This document shows positions 8,190 to 14,765 of a stretch of 53,624 nucleotides of DNA, in pieces. This DNA comes from Clostridiales bacterium (GTDB taxonomy: Bacteria > Bacillota > Clostridia > Lachnospirales > Lachnospiraceae), in the NCBI GenBank assembly GCA_018374355.1, contig JAHAFI010000022.1:1-53624 (forward strand), written 5' to 3'. The notes beneath the pieces are model-generated. The model was not told where the DNA came from and did not search any database. It saw nothing but the letters and a program-made list of their open reading frames with translations. The position numbers and the translations under genes are program-made. How positions within the stretch are numbered: position 1 is the first letter of the stretch; every line of letters starts with the position of its first letter.

Positions 8190-8218
8190 ATTATAACAGC
8201 TTTTAGTTTTATATACAA
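8190..8218 (-). promoter_or_regulatory. Promoter of the lanthipeptide operon
   Basis: Minus strand TTGTAT (8213-8218), 17-bp spacer, TATAAT (8190-8195), 50 bp before the regulator start. It has a good -10 and a weak -35, consistent with activator dependence. AT-rich repeats upstream (about 8220-8260) may hold LytTR sites, but I could not define a clear pair. Confidence 0.6.
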
Positions 8219-8374
8219 ATATTGTCCTCTAAATATAACTTTTTATCCTTTATGTTTGGGATTGTACGGAAGATTTGTATGATTTGTAAGCGATGAATAA
8301 CCACACGGGTATCCGAACCAGGGAACCCTAAATTGGCAGGTTCCCAAGATTTTCTGGAAGTTCCAGGCTATCAT

Positions 8375-8847
8375 CTATGATCCCGGAACACTTTCGACAA
8401 GGCTCATAACGATTGCGGTTGCTTTCGCACCGTCAACAGAGTCATGAAACAGGAAGTTTTTACGCCCGGTGGCGTAAACCTTTGCCTTTCGTTCAGCAGA
8501 ATTGTTTGAGATTTCACATCTTCCATCCAGAAGATAATTCATCAACGATTCTTTGTGATTCAAGGCATACTTAACCGCTTTTTCCAGCTTACTTCCGCCA
8601 GATGGATCCAGCGTGTCAATCCAGGACCACAATGCATCCCAGACTGGTGTTTCTTCTTCAAGACGTTTTGCTTTTCTGTCTTCCGGAGATAACTCCTTAT
8701 ACAAACGTTCCTTGAAGAACAGACGATTGCAGAAAGCAACTCCTTTTTCAGCCGGGAGCAGATCTGCTTCTTCCTCTGAAGAAAGAGGTTCATCCAGTGC
8801 CTGCTCCGAATTGACATCCAAAAGCCGGATTCTTTTTTATCAAACAT
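8375..8847 (-). pseudogene. IS66 transposase, internally deleted and frameshifted
   Basis: A GGAGGA site and ATG at 8847 open a frame MFDKK that shifts by one base in a run of A (8837-8842) into a frame running to 8375. The second part (148 residues) is the C-terminal IS66 region: SPEDRKAKRLEE, then the signature ISNNSAERKAKVYATGRKNF. The full family is about 500 residues; the N-terminal and DDE catalytic parts are absent. It is a dead remnant. Confidence 0.85.
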
Positions 8848-9037
8848 TTTTCTTTGTCCTCCGTTTAATCTTTCGTAAGATGTCAACTTCCAGAATCACC
8901 CCTTCCGGTAACTGTTCCACCAATACCCGCAGTTCTTCTTTCGTAACCACTTTTCCTGTATTTTTCAGATATGCAAAAAACTGCAGCATCTTTCCGGGTA
9001 CAAAAAAAGCACCTTTTTTGTAAAAGTGCTTATCCAT
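8840..9037 (-). CDS. Small IS66-associated protein
   Basis: A 65-residue basic protein (MDKHFYKKGAFFVPGK start, IKRRTKKNV end) with an AGGGA site before ATG 9037. It overlaps the start of the transposase remnant by 8 bases, the usual coupling of IS66 accessory frames. Contains LPEGVILEVDI, which resembles short accessory ORFs found ahead of IS66 transposases in Clostridia. Its function is not known to me. Confidence 0.5.
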   Translation of the reverse strand: MDKHFYKKGAFFVPGKMLQFFAYLKNTGKVVTKEELRVLVEQLPEGVILEVDILRKIKRRTKKNV

Positions 9038-9291
9038 GCATCCCTATTTTATTTGCCTTACCGCTGTAATGCCATCCCGCCCATCGATAGCCTATGATCT
9101 TCTTCGGAACCTAACTGTAATTTTACCGGGAAACTGCCAGTAACTTATCAAAATCCTCAAGGATTTTGGCAAGATACGCATTTTGTCCGACAAAACACAT
9201 CTTGTTAAGGGAAGACCCCTAATACCTCTTTTATTATAGTTGTATTTCTTCCTTTACTGGTAATCTGCCGGAAGATATTGTAACTCCTCAT

Positions 9292-9320
9292 TTGACAATT
9301 TTATCTTCATCTGCTATCAT
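9292..9320 (+). promoter_or_regulatory. Promoter of the antitoxin RNA
   Basis: TTGACA (9292-9297), 17-bp spacer, TATCAT (9315-9320): near-consensus sigma-A promoter. No ORF follows; transcription would run into the hairpin at 9382-9420. Confidence 0.75.
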
Positions 9321-9326
9321 ATAAAT

Positions 9327-9420
9327 ATAAAAAGGACATTACTGGTAGACAGCTAATCCAAATTTATATTGGTCTCAAAAGAGTAACCGCAAACCTTTGG
9401 CCTGGTGCGGTTACTTTTTT
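9327..9420 (+). ncRNA. Antisense RNA of a type I toxin-antitoxin pair
   Basis: Predicted ~95-nt untranslated RNA from the promoter at 9292-9320 to the T6 terminator at 9420. Its 3' end overlaps the 3' end of the holin-like toxin gene on the opposite strand, as in TxpA/RatA-type pairs. Its 5' part (GACATTACTGGTAGACAGC) shares GTAGACA and GACATTACTGG with the toxin mRNA leader, in the same sense. Confidence 0.65.
9382..9420. terminator. Bidirectional terminator shared by toxin and antitoxin
   Basis: AGTAACCGCA and TGCGGTTACT form a 10-bp stem with T6 on the plus side and a T-rich run on the minus side. It terminates both convergent transcripts. Confidence 0.85.
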
Positions 9421-9503
9421 GATTGATTTATGTACGCAATTAAAATTGATACAACAATGCTCAATATCATCAAGATGATAGAAAGCATTTCATAATCAGT
9501 CAT
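9411..9503 (-). CDS. Holin-like type I toxin peptide
   Basis: A 30-residue peptide, MTDYEMLSIILMIL then SIVVSILIAYINQSKK: a short polar start, one membrane helix and a basic tail, the pattern of putative holin-like toxins of Firmicutes. AAAGGAGGG lies 7 bases before the ATG. The 3' end of the gene lies in the shared terminator. A long structured 5' leader (about 110 nt, with a hairpin near 9556-9590) precedes it, as usual for type I toxins whose translation is restrained by RNA folding. Damage to the membrane is the expected action; not proven. Confidence 0.8.
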   Translation of the reverse strand: MTDYEMLSIILMILSIVVSILIAYINQSKK

Positions 9504-9616
9504 ATAGTTTGCCCTCCTTTCCCAGATTTCCTTTTCAGGATTTCTATGTAATCAGAGGGTTCAGTCCCTCTGTAAGAGGACTAACCGCCTAGCTTTTCCC
9601 AGTAATGTCTACCGCT

Positions 9617-9645
9617 ATTCTAACAAAACTATTTGATCATTGCAA
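9617..9645 (-). promoter_or_regulatory. Promoter of the holin-like toxin
   Basis: Minus strand TTGCAA (9640-9645), 17-bp spacer, TAGAAT (9617-9622). The transcript would start near 9610, giving a ~107-nt leader before the toxin ATG. Confidence 0.65.
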
Positions 9646-9654
9646 TCTCTTCTT

Positions 9655-10332
9655 TTATTCAAAAGAATATCGATATTCACCATTGTAGTCTACATGGATC
9701 ACCGTTTCATCTTTCAATTTTAAATCAAACTGTGCCTTTCCATCTTCTTTTTTTAAGTTTCCGGCATATACTGCATACGTATCTCCTTCCCGGCCTTCAG
9801 CAGCTAAGAATATTGCAAGTCCTTCCGGGAGGCCCGACGCATTTTCACCAAGAAGCTCCTTTTCTTTTTGGATGTCTTCCAGTGTTTTATCGGTCGGTTC
9901 GATCTCTGCCTGATACGGATGATATTTTCCCAACAAAATCGTTCCTTCTTTGTCATCCAGCTGCAGATAAAAGGAATGCGTATCTGATTGAATATCGTAG
10001 CCGATATATGCCAGCACAACTGCATTCTTTGCGGAAATCTGATGTTCTTTTCCATACTTCGTTAATTTCTCCTGCAGTACCCAGTCCCATCCATTAAATA
10101 TAGTTTTCATATACCCATCCAGATGGATCTGTATCACATCCAATTCTTCCTGAAGCTTTTTGCTATCCTCCTCCGGTTTTTCTACCTTTTCTTTTTCATC
10201 TTTCAATGGCATCTCCAATTGTTCTGTGGGTTCTGGAATCGCTTCCTTTTCATCTGCCTGTTTCTGTAATGCCATGGCAATGATAAACAGAATCAATGAC
10301 AGAAGTATGGCTGCTGTTCCCATCCATACCAA
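9655..10332 (-). CDS. Membrane-anchored protein of a mobile element, unknown function
   Basis: A 225-residue protein with a single N-terminal membrane helix (residues 5-22), a charged Glu/Lys/Pro-rich linker (25-60) and an extracytoplasmic domain of about 160 residues that I do not recognise. It starts inside the 3' end of the NlpC/P60 gene (40-base overlap, different frame). This suggests the original downstream part of that gene was lost, or that translation is coupled. Such one-helix proteins are common next to the transfer hydrolase in conjugative elements. A role in cell-surface contact is only a guess. Confidence 0.6.
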   Translation of the reverse strand: MVWMGTAAILLSLILFIIAMALQKQADEKEAIPEPTEQLEMPLKDEKEKVEKPEEDSKKLQEELDVIQIHLDGYMKTIFNGWDWVLQEKLTKYGKEHQISAKNAVVLAYIGYDIQSDTHSFYLQLDDKEGTILLGKYHPYQAEIEPTDKTLEDIQKEKELLGENASGLPEGLAIFLAAEGREGDTYAVYAGNLKKEDGKAQFDLKLKDETVIHVDYNGEYRYSFE

Positions 10333-10940
10333 TAGCTGGCATGTACTTTTTTCCCGTCTCCGATATAAATTGCCACGTGATTGATATTCTTATATCGTCC
10401 ATTCTGCTCATAAGAATAAAAAATCAGATTACCTGGCTGAAGCTCCGCTTCTGTGACACCCATTCCATTCGACTCCAGATATCGTGCTTCTTCTGCGGCT
10501 GACATACCAGAAAGGTAATGAATTCCAACTTCCGCATACAAACGGTAAACCAAAGATGAGCAGTCATAAACACCTTCTCCATCCCGGTCATCCGAACTAT
10601 ACCCGCATCCTACTTTCGAAAGAGCCAGTTCTGCAATCCTTTCATTTCCTATGCTGCTTGGCCTTTTCCAGCTCCAATTAATTTTGCCATAGCCGCTTGG
10701 CGATGTATCCGGTTCATAGATATCCAATTCACCAGACAGTAATTTCAGGCAGTCTTTTTTCTCGTCTCTCCATCTGGGTGCTTCCTGATGGAAACCACCT
10801 CGCCGATCCAGCATTTCTCTTGTTTCCTGCTCATCCCGGGGATTCTCTTTTTCATACTCCTGCAGTAAGTGGTAAAAATCCGAAAGCAGAGGCTGCCGAT
10901 GTTTTCTGTCTTGAAAAGCTCTTTCGTAGATGAAGCATTC
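10293..10940 (-). pseudogene. VirB4-like ATPase scrap fused to an NlpC/P60 hydrolase domain
   Basis: One open frame runs from 10940 to 10293. Its first ~45 codons (ERAFQDRKHRQPLLSDFYHL) resemble a piece of a VirB4/TraE-type conjugation ATPase. From about 10700 it continues as the linker and NlpC/P60 domain of a transfer peptidoglycan hydrolase: YDCSSLVYRLY with the catalytic Cys, ELQPGNLIFYS, and INHVAIYIGDGKK with the catalytic His. The first ATG is at 10814, inside the fusion. Two different transfer genes have been joined by deletion, and neither start is normal. The hydrolase domain itself looks intact. Confidence 0.65.
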
Positions 10941-10982
10941 CTATCCCTACTTCACGACAATTTGTCGAGAGGTTCTTTGACC

Positions 10983-11984
10983 TTATCCATACAGATCATG
11001 ATTGACCTCAGCCCGGTAATAATGATTGATCGTTGACGGAGCATTAAAAATACTAGTCAAAAGATATGCCCTCACGTTGTGTATCTTTGTTGTATTATCA
11101 TGCAGACATTCAAGCACATACTGGATATGTGAAGAATCCACTTTCAACAGCTTATTTTTTACAAACTGGTATGGATACTCTACATTACCGATAAACATGT
11201 TCTCACGTTTGAAACTAATCGTCTCTGCTATCAGCTCAACCATCTCGTCTATGTACTGCTGATCGCCCAGCCTGCATCCTTGGATAAGAGTATCGTAAGC
11301 AATATTGTCTTTCACAATAGCTGTATATGCGTTTATGACATCCATCCCATCCATCCTATCAACTTGTCTTTCTGTTGCTTCTCTTGACGGATTGATAGGA
11401 TAGATATTATTCATATCATTATCACTTACATCAGTATTATTATAATAAGTATTATTAGAGTCGGTTTTTCCGACCTCTGGACTTCGGTTTTTCCGACCTC
11501 CAGACTTCGGTTTTTCAGAAGTCTTGACTTCGGCTTTTCCGACCTCTGGACTTCGGCTCCCAAAATCTTCCGATTCTGTATATTCCGGCTGCTGTTGTTT
11601 CTCTGGTTTTTCTTTGATAACGAAGCTTTTTACATAAATGATTGTTGGCTTTCCTAATCCTCGTTTTACACGCTGTATCAAGCCAATCCCTTTATCCGTA
11701 TCCAGTTCTGCCATAATTTTGACACCTTTATCTTTGCCGCAATTCATATACTGCATAACTTGTTCCAAGGTAAAAATGATATACACTCTCCCCTGCTCAT
11801 CCACCCATTTGTTTTTAATGGACAACGCCATCCTGTCCAGCATCAAACCATAAAGCACCTTTGCATCACTGGACAGGTTGCGAAAGTAATCATCAGTAAA
11901 CAACACCTTCGGAATCCGATAAAAAGCAAACTGCTCTGATTCGTAATCATGGAAATAATCAAACTCCACATTATACTTTGCCAT
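10983..11984 (-). CDS. repA: RepA_N-type replication initiator
   Basis: A 333-residue replication initiator of the RepA_N/DUF6017 kind found on Firmicute plasmids and conjugative elements. The conserved N-terminal winged-helix domain (about 10-120) includes FYRIPKVLFTDDYFRNLSSD and VYIIFTLEQVMQYM. A low-complexity middle (about 140-190) repeats RSPEVGK, and a helical C-terminal DUF6017 part follows (about 215-333). AAGGAGG lies 6 bases before the ATG. It follows broken parB directly. The DNA of the middle carries 23-bp iterons that may be the replication origin, as known for this family. The gene is full length and may still be expressed. Confidence 0.85.
   Translation of the reverse strand: MAKYNVEFDYFHDYESEQFAFYRIPKVLFTDDYFRNLSSDAKVLYGLMLDRMALSIKNKWVDEQGRVYIIFTLEQVMQYMNCGKDKGVKIMAELDTDKGIGLIQRVKRGLGKPTIIYVKSFVIKEKPEKQQQPEYTESEDFGSRSPEVGKAEVKTSEKPKSGGRKNRSPEVGKTDSNNTYYNNTDVSDNDMNNIYPINPSREATERQVDRMDGMDVINAYTAIVKDNIAYDTLIQGCRLGDQQYIDEMVELIAETISFKRENMFIGNVEYPYQFVKNKLLKVDSSHIQYVLECLHDNTTKIHNVRAYLLTSIFNAPSTINHYYRAEVNHDLYG
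11458..11560. repeat. 23-bp iterons inside repA (candidate replication origin)
   Basis: Units built on GACTTCGGTTTTTCCGACCT start at 11480, 11503, 11526 and 11549, exactly 23 bp apart, with a partial unit from 11461; the third unit is diverged in its second half. Because 23 is not a multiple of three, each unit is read in a different frame, giving different amino acids (SPEVGKAE, VKTSEKPK, SGGRKNR). Repetition is therefore conserved as DNA and not as protein. Origins of RepA_N plasmids are known to lie within repA. Confidence 0.8.
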
Positions 11985-12514
11985 TTTGCTTTTCCTCCTT
12001 CCCTCTTAATGTTTTTTCTTCCGCTGTCTCTGGCTTCTTTTCCTACCAGATCGGCAGTATCCCCGTTCCCTTTTGCTCCCTGATGTTTCATGGCTTCCAA
12101 CTTCATTCTATAAGCAAATGCCTTTTCACTGGGCAGGATATTCTCTCTCTGGATATTGGAATCGACCATGATCACATCTGCTTCATCGTCCGTATAGTCA
12201 TGAACGAGAACAGGCATCGTAGCCTTTCCTGCCAGTTCACAGCCACGTTTTCGTCTGTGTCCAGCCACTATTTCATAGCCACCCTCAGTCCTTGGTCTGA
12301 CCAGACCCGGATTTAATACGCCATAATTGCGGATACTTTCTACCGTTTCTTCCATCTTTTCATCATCCCGAACCTGAAAAGGATGATCTTTGAACGGATA
12401 TAACTCCGACAGCGAAACCTCCACTATCTGATTGGTTCCATGATTGACAAAATCATCAAGCCCAAGCAATTCATTATAGGACGGAAGTTGAATATCCTTT
12501 TGACCTTTACGCAT
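11843..12514 (-). pseudogene. parB: ParB partition protein, C-terminally truncated
   Basis: AGGAGG and ATG 12514 start a typical ParB/Spo0J N-terminal domain: YPFKDHPFQVRDDEKMEE, NPGLVRPRTEGGYEIVAGHR and NIQRENILPSEKAFAYRMK. Similarity ends after DSGRK at about 12012, just where the helix-turn-helix should follow; the next bases are the repA ribosome site. The frame then runs meaninglessly over repA to 11843. A deletion removed the DNA-binding and dimerisation part. It overlaps the parA remnant by 8 bases. Confidence 0.85.
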
Positions 12515-12782
12515 GGTGCAATACCTCCTGTGCCAGATCTGCATATGATTTTGCTCCTATGCTGCAAATGTCATATGTAAAAATACTGAAGCCCTCTGGT
12601 GTCGTTTCGGAAAGTGCTTCTGCCCTTGGAATAGATTGTTCAAAGATTCTCACATCCTTGCCATAAGCCTCCTTTACAGCCTTCTTTTGTCGTTTGGAAT
12701 TGTTATAACGTCTACTGTCCATAGTAAAAAAAATTCCCTCTATTTCCAATTGGGGATTATAACGCTGCCACTGGTCTGCCAT
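12507..12782 (-). pseudogene. parA: ParA ATPase, C-terminal fragment
   Basis: 91 residues matching the C-terminal third of a ParA/Soj ATPase (IEGIFFTMDSRRYNNSKRQK and VRIFEQSIPRAEALSE). The Walker A and B parts are missing: similarity stops at about 12785. It has no ribosome site of its own. With parB and repA it is the relic of a plasmid-type maintenance module. Confidence 0.85.
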
Positions 12783-12804
12783 TCTTCATTTAAACATTCC
12801 GTTT

Positions 12805-12930
12805 TCACACATCCTGATACCTGCACTCCGGCAGATATTCATAGTAGAAATTTTTGTGAGCTTCGCTCTTAAAAGTTATTGTGTAATTCTTCTTGCTGTC
12901 TATTTCCCCTACCGCTGTATGTACATTCAT
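12805..12930 (-). pseudogene. DUF6075-like N-terminal fragment
   Basis: AAAGGAG and ATG 12930 start a 41-residue frame (YTITFKSEAHKNFYYEYLPE then CRYQDV) that resembles the start of DUF6075 proteins seen in Lachnospiraceae conjugative elements. It stops at a TGA right after the conserved segment, so most of the protein is missing. It is one more truncated gene in this remnant. Confidence 0.55.
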
Positions 12931-13097
12931 TTTGTCTCCTTTTCTTTCAGCTACATATTTTCTGGTACAAAAATAGGACTTATTAGCAATATCTGCCTTT
13001 CAGCAAATTTTACTAATCAGTCCTACCAAATTTTCAATATGAAGTTTTTCCTCCTTTCCGATTTGCCATTATTATTCCATTAGCATTAGTGAAAAAT
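12931..13097. other. Element spacer
   Basis: AT-rich, no gene recognised. It contains the upstream region of the DUF6075-like fragment. Confidence 0.4.
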
Positions 13098-13823
13098 TTA
13101 TATTTTCACCTTGTTCCCACTGCTTTCACATGAAAACAGCTCTTTTTCCCGCCAAAATGGCAATATTTTGAAGCTTTTTAATAGGACAAAATCGTTCAAA
13201 AACCCTATGTTTACGGCTTTTCTCTGATTTGTCATTATAATACTATGTGGTTCCACAATCACCAGCGTAGCATCCGTCTTTTTCAACAGATAATAGCTGC
13301 TGTTCCCCTTCGCCTGTCTGTAGTTCTCCTTATCCAATCCTTCCACCAGATTTTTCTGCATGATTTCTCCCAGCTTCTTCCCTTCTGTGGAAGTGTCATA
13401 ATAAAAAACCTGTGCCCCCTTTATAGACGCATCGGGATAACTGTTCTGATGAATACTGATGGCACAATCCGGCTGGACTTCATGGATCATCTCCCTCCGG
13501 TTTCTCAAATCCTGAGTTTTCCGGCTGCGGGCATTTTCCTCTGCCAGATCCTGATCCTTTTCTCTGGTCATGATGACCTTCACATGGTTCTTTTCCAGAT
13601 TTTTTTTCACCATCAGAGCAATTTCAAGATTAATCTTTTTCTCCTGCTCCTTATGTATCCCCACTTTTCCCGGATCGCTTCCACCGTGACCGGGGTCCAC
13701 AACCACCACAAAATCTTTTTCCCCGGCCTGACCGGACGCCATTCTCGCTCCCTCTCTTGCCAGCCAGAAAATTCCTGCCAGCATCAGAACAGCCATTCCC
13801 ATTTCCAATATTTTCTTTCTCAC
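13098..13823 (-). CDS. cwlD: N-acetylmuramoyl-L-alanine amidase, CwlD-like, 3' end replaced
   Basis: 241 residues from a GTG at 13823 (GGGAG 7 bases before). An N-terminal signal or anchor helix (5-22) is followed by an Amidase_3 domain with the zinc residues in VVDPGHGG (His46) and INLEIAL (Glu67) and the third His in SIHQN. The domain runs normally to ATLVIVE (Glu191) and then becomes an unrelated 50-residue tail; the expected CGFLSN motif and last helix are gone. The change marks insertion of the mobile element. Activity is doubtful. CwlD acts on spore cortex peptidoglycan in related spore formers. Confidence 0.8.
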   Translation of the reverse strand: MRKKILEMGMAVLMLAGIFWLAREGARMASGQAGEKDFVVVVDPGHGGSDPGKVGIHKEQEKKINLEIALMVKKNLEKNHVKVIMTREKDQDLAEENARSRKTQDLRNRREMIHEVQPDCAISIHQNSYPDASIKGAQVFYYDTSTEGKKLGEIMQKNLVEGLDKENYRQAKGNSSYYLLKKTDATLVIVEPHSIIMTNQRKAVNIGFLNDFVLLKSFKILPFWREKELFSCESSGNKVKI

Positions 13824-13880
13824 AAAAAAACTCCCGGAACATATTTATTAAAGTATATGCCCCGAAAGTTTTTTCAAAAC

Positions 13881-14714
13881 TTATTCTTCTTCTGTATCCT
13901 CTTCTTCCAGAATGCGGAGAATCTCTTCTTCAAAGATTTCTTCCTCATCTCCTTCATCCAGACTTTCCTCCTCAGCTTTTGCTGATTCCATTTCCTGTCC
14001 TTCAGACTCGTGATGCTCCTGCATGTTTTCCAGAATCTCCGATTCCGCCTGATCTGCCGCCAGACGTTCTTCCTCGGCATCCTCCTCCAGCTCCCTCATG
14101 GATTCCGGCATGGTACTGATGATTTTATGGACTTCCTTATAGGAGGACATAAAACGTCTCTGCGCCTGATTGATCAACTGAACAATCTCATTCATCTCTT
14201 CCTGAACTGCGATATATTTCCGTTTTCCCTCTGCCAGCTTATCATTTACCTCTGACTGGACTGCATCCAGACATCTCTGTGCCTCCAGATGTGCTTCTTC
14301 CATAAAAGCATCCCTCTGTTTTTCCGCATCTGCGACAATTTTGTCTGCCTTCTCCTGTGCCTCCAGAATCAGGTTGCCGATCAATTCATACCTGTCGATA
14401 TATTTCTGGTACTTTTCGGAAATTTCCCGTTCCAGCTTATCCTTCTGGGCTTCCTTCATTGCCAGACGCTGGTTCATCTCCAGCAGCTCGTTCTTATGCA
14501 TTTCCCTGATTTCTTCGATTTCCTGTTCTCTCTGGATATCCTTCATCTGAAGCTGCGACTGCAGATCGCTGATCCTTTTATCCTTTTCCTTACCCAGTTT
14601 GATCAGTTTGCTTTTCTCCGCATACGCCTCATCCTTGATCTGGCGGACCTGATTCAATACATCATCCTTGTCAAAGCCACCCATCAGCGTTGTTTTAAAC
14701 ATTTCATCTGCCAT
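13881..14714 (-). CDS. DivIVA-like coiled-coil protein
   Basis: A 277-residue, almost wholly coiled-coil protein: short N-terminal segment (FKTTLMGGFDKDDVLNQVRQ) like the membrane-binding start of DivIVA/GpsB-type proteins, long heptad region (about 25-200) and a very acidic tail (205-277, many Glu). AAAGGTGG precedes the ATG. DivIVA family proteins bind curved membrane at poles and septa and organise growth or division. It lies between the GH18-like cell-wall protein and cwlD on one strand, consistent with an envelope cluster. The family assignment rests on the N-terminal motif and architecture. Confidence 0.7.
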   Translation of the reverse strand: MADEMFKTTLMGGFDKDDVLNQVRQIKDEAYAEKSKLIKLGKEKDKRISDLQSQLQMKDIQREQEIEEIREMHKNELLEMNQRLAMKEAQKDKLEREISEKYQKYIDRYELIGNLILEAQEKADKIVADAEKQRDAFMEEAHLEAQRCLDAVQSEVNDKLAEGKRKYIAVQEEMNEIVQLINQAQRRFMSSYKEVHKIISTMPESMRELEEDAEEERLAADQAESEILENMQEHHESEGQEMESAKAEEESLDEGDEEEIFEEEILRILEEEDTEEE

Positions 14715-14765
14715 GGTTCTACCACCTTTCTAATGTACATTACTCCCTGTTTATCCTTTGCCGTG

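Larger units (their letters stand above)
8286..9037 (-). mobile_element. IS66-family insertion sequence remnant
   Basis: One end begins GTAAGCG at 8286, as IS66 ends do (terminal GTAA). The body contains the C-terminal part of an IS66 transposase and a small accessory ORF. I find no matching CGCTTAC end on the right, the central catalytic part is missing and there is a frameshift, so the element cannot move on its own. Confidence 0.7.
8286..13249. mobile_element. Degraded conjugative element or plasmid, joined into cwlD
   Basis: A run of element genes, most of them truncated at sharp junctions: IS66 remnant, type I toxin-antitoxin, membrane protein, VirB4/NlpC fusion, repA, partial parB, partial parA and a partial DUF6075-like gene. 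No integrase, relaxase or coupling protein remains. The right boundary is the point near 13250 where the cwlD reading frame loses similarity to its family. The left boundary is uncertain and may be the IS end at 8286. Confidence 0.65.

Noticed and set aside
8286..9240. Complete IS66 element
   Set aside because: Only one end with the GTAAGCG pattern was found; the transposase lacks its catalytic domain and is frameshifted.
11461..11570. CRISPR-like short regular repeat
   Set aside because: Units are directly adjacent without spacers, lie inside an intact repA gene, and no cas genes are present.
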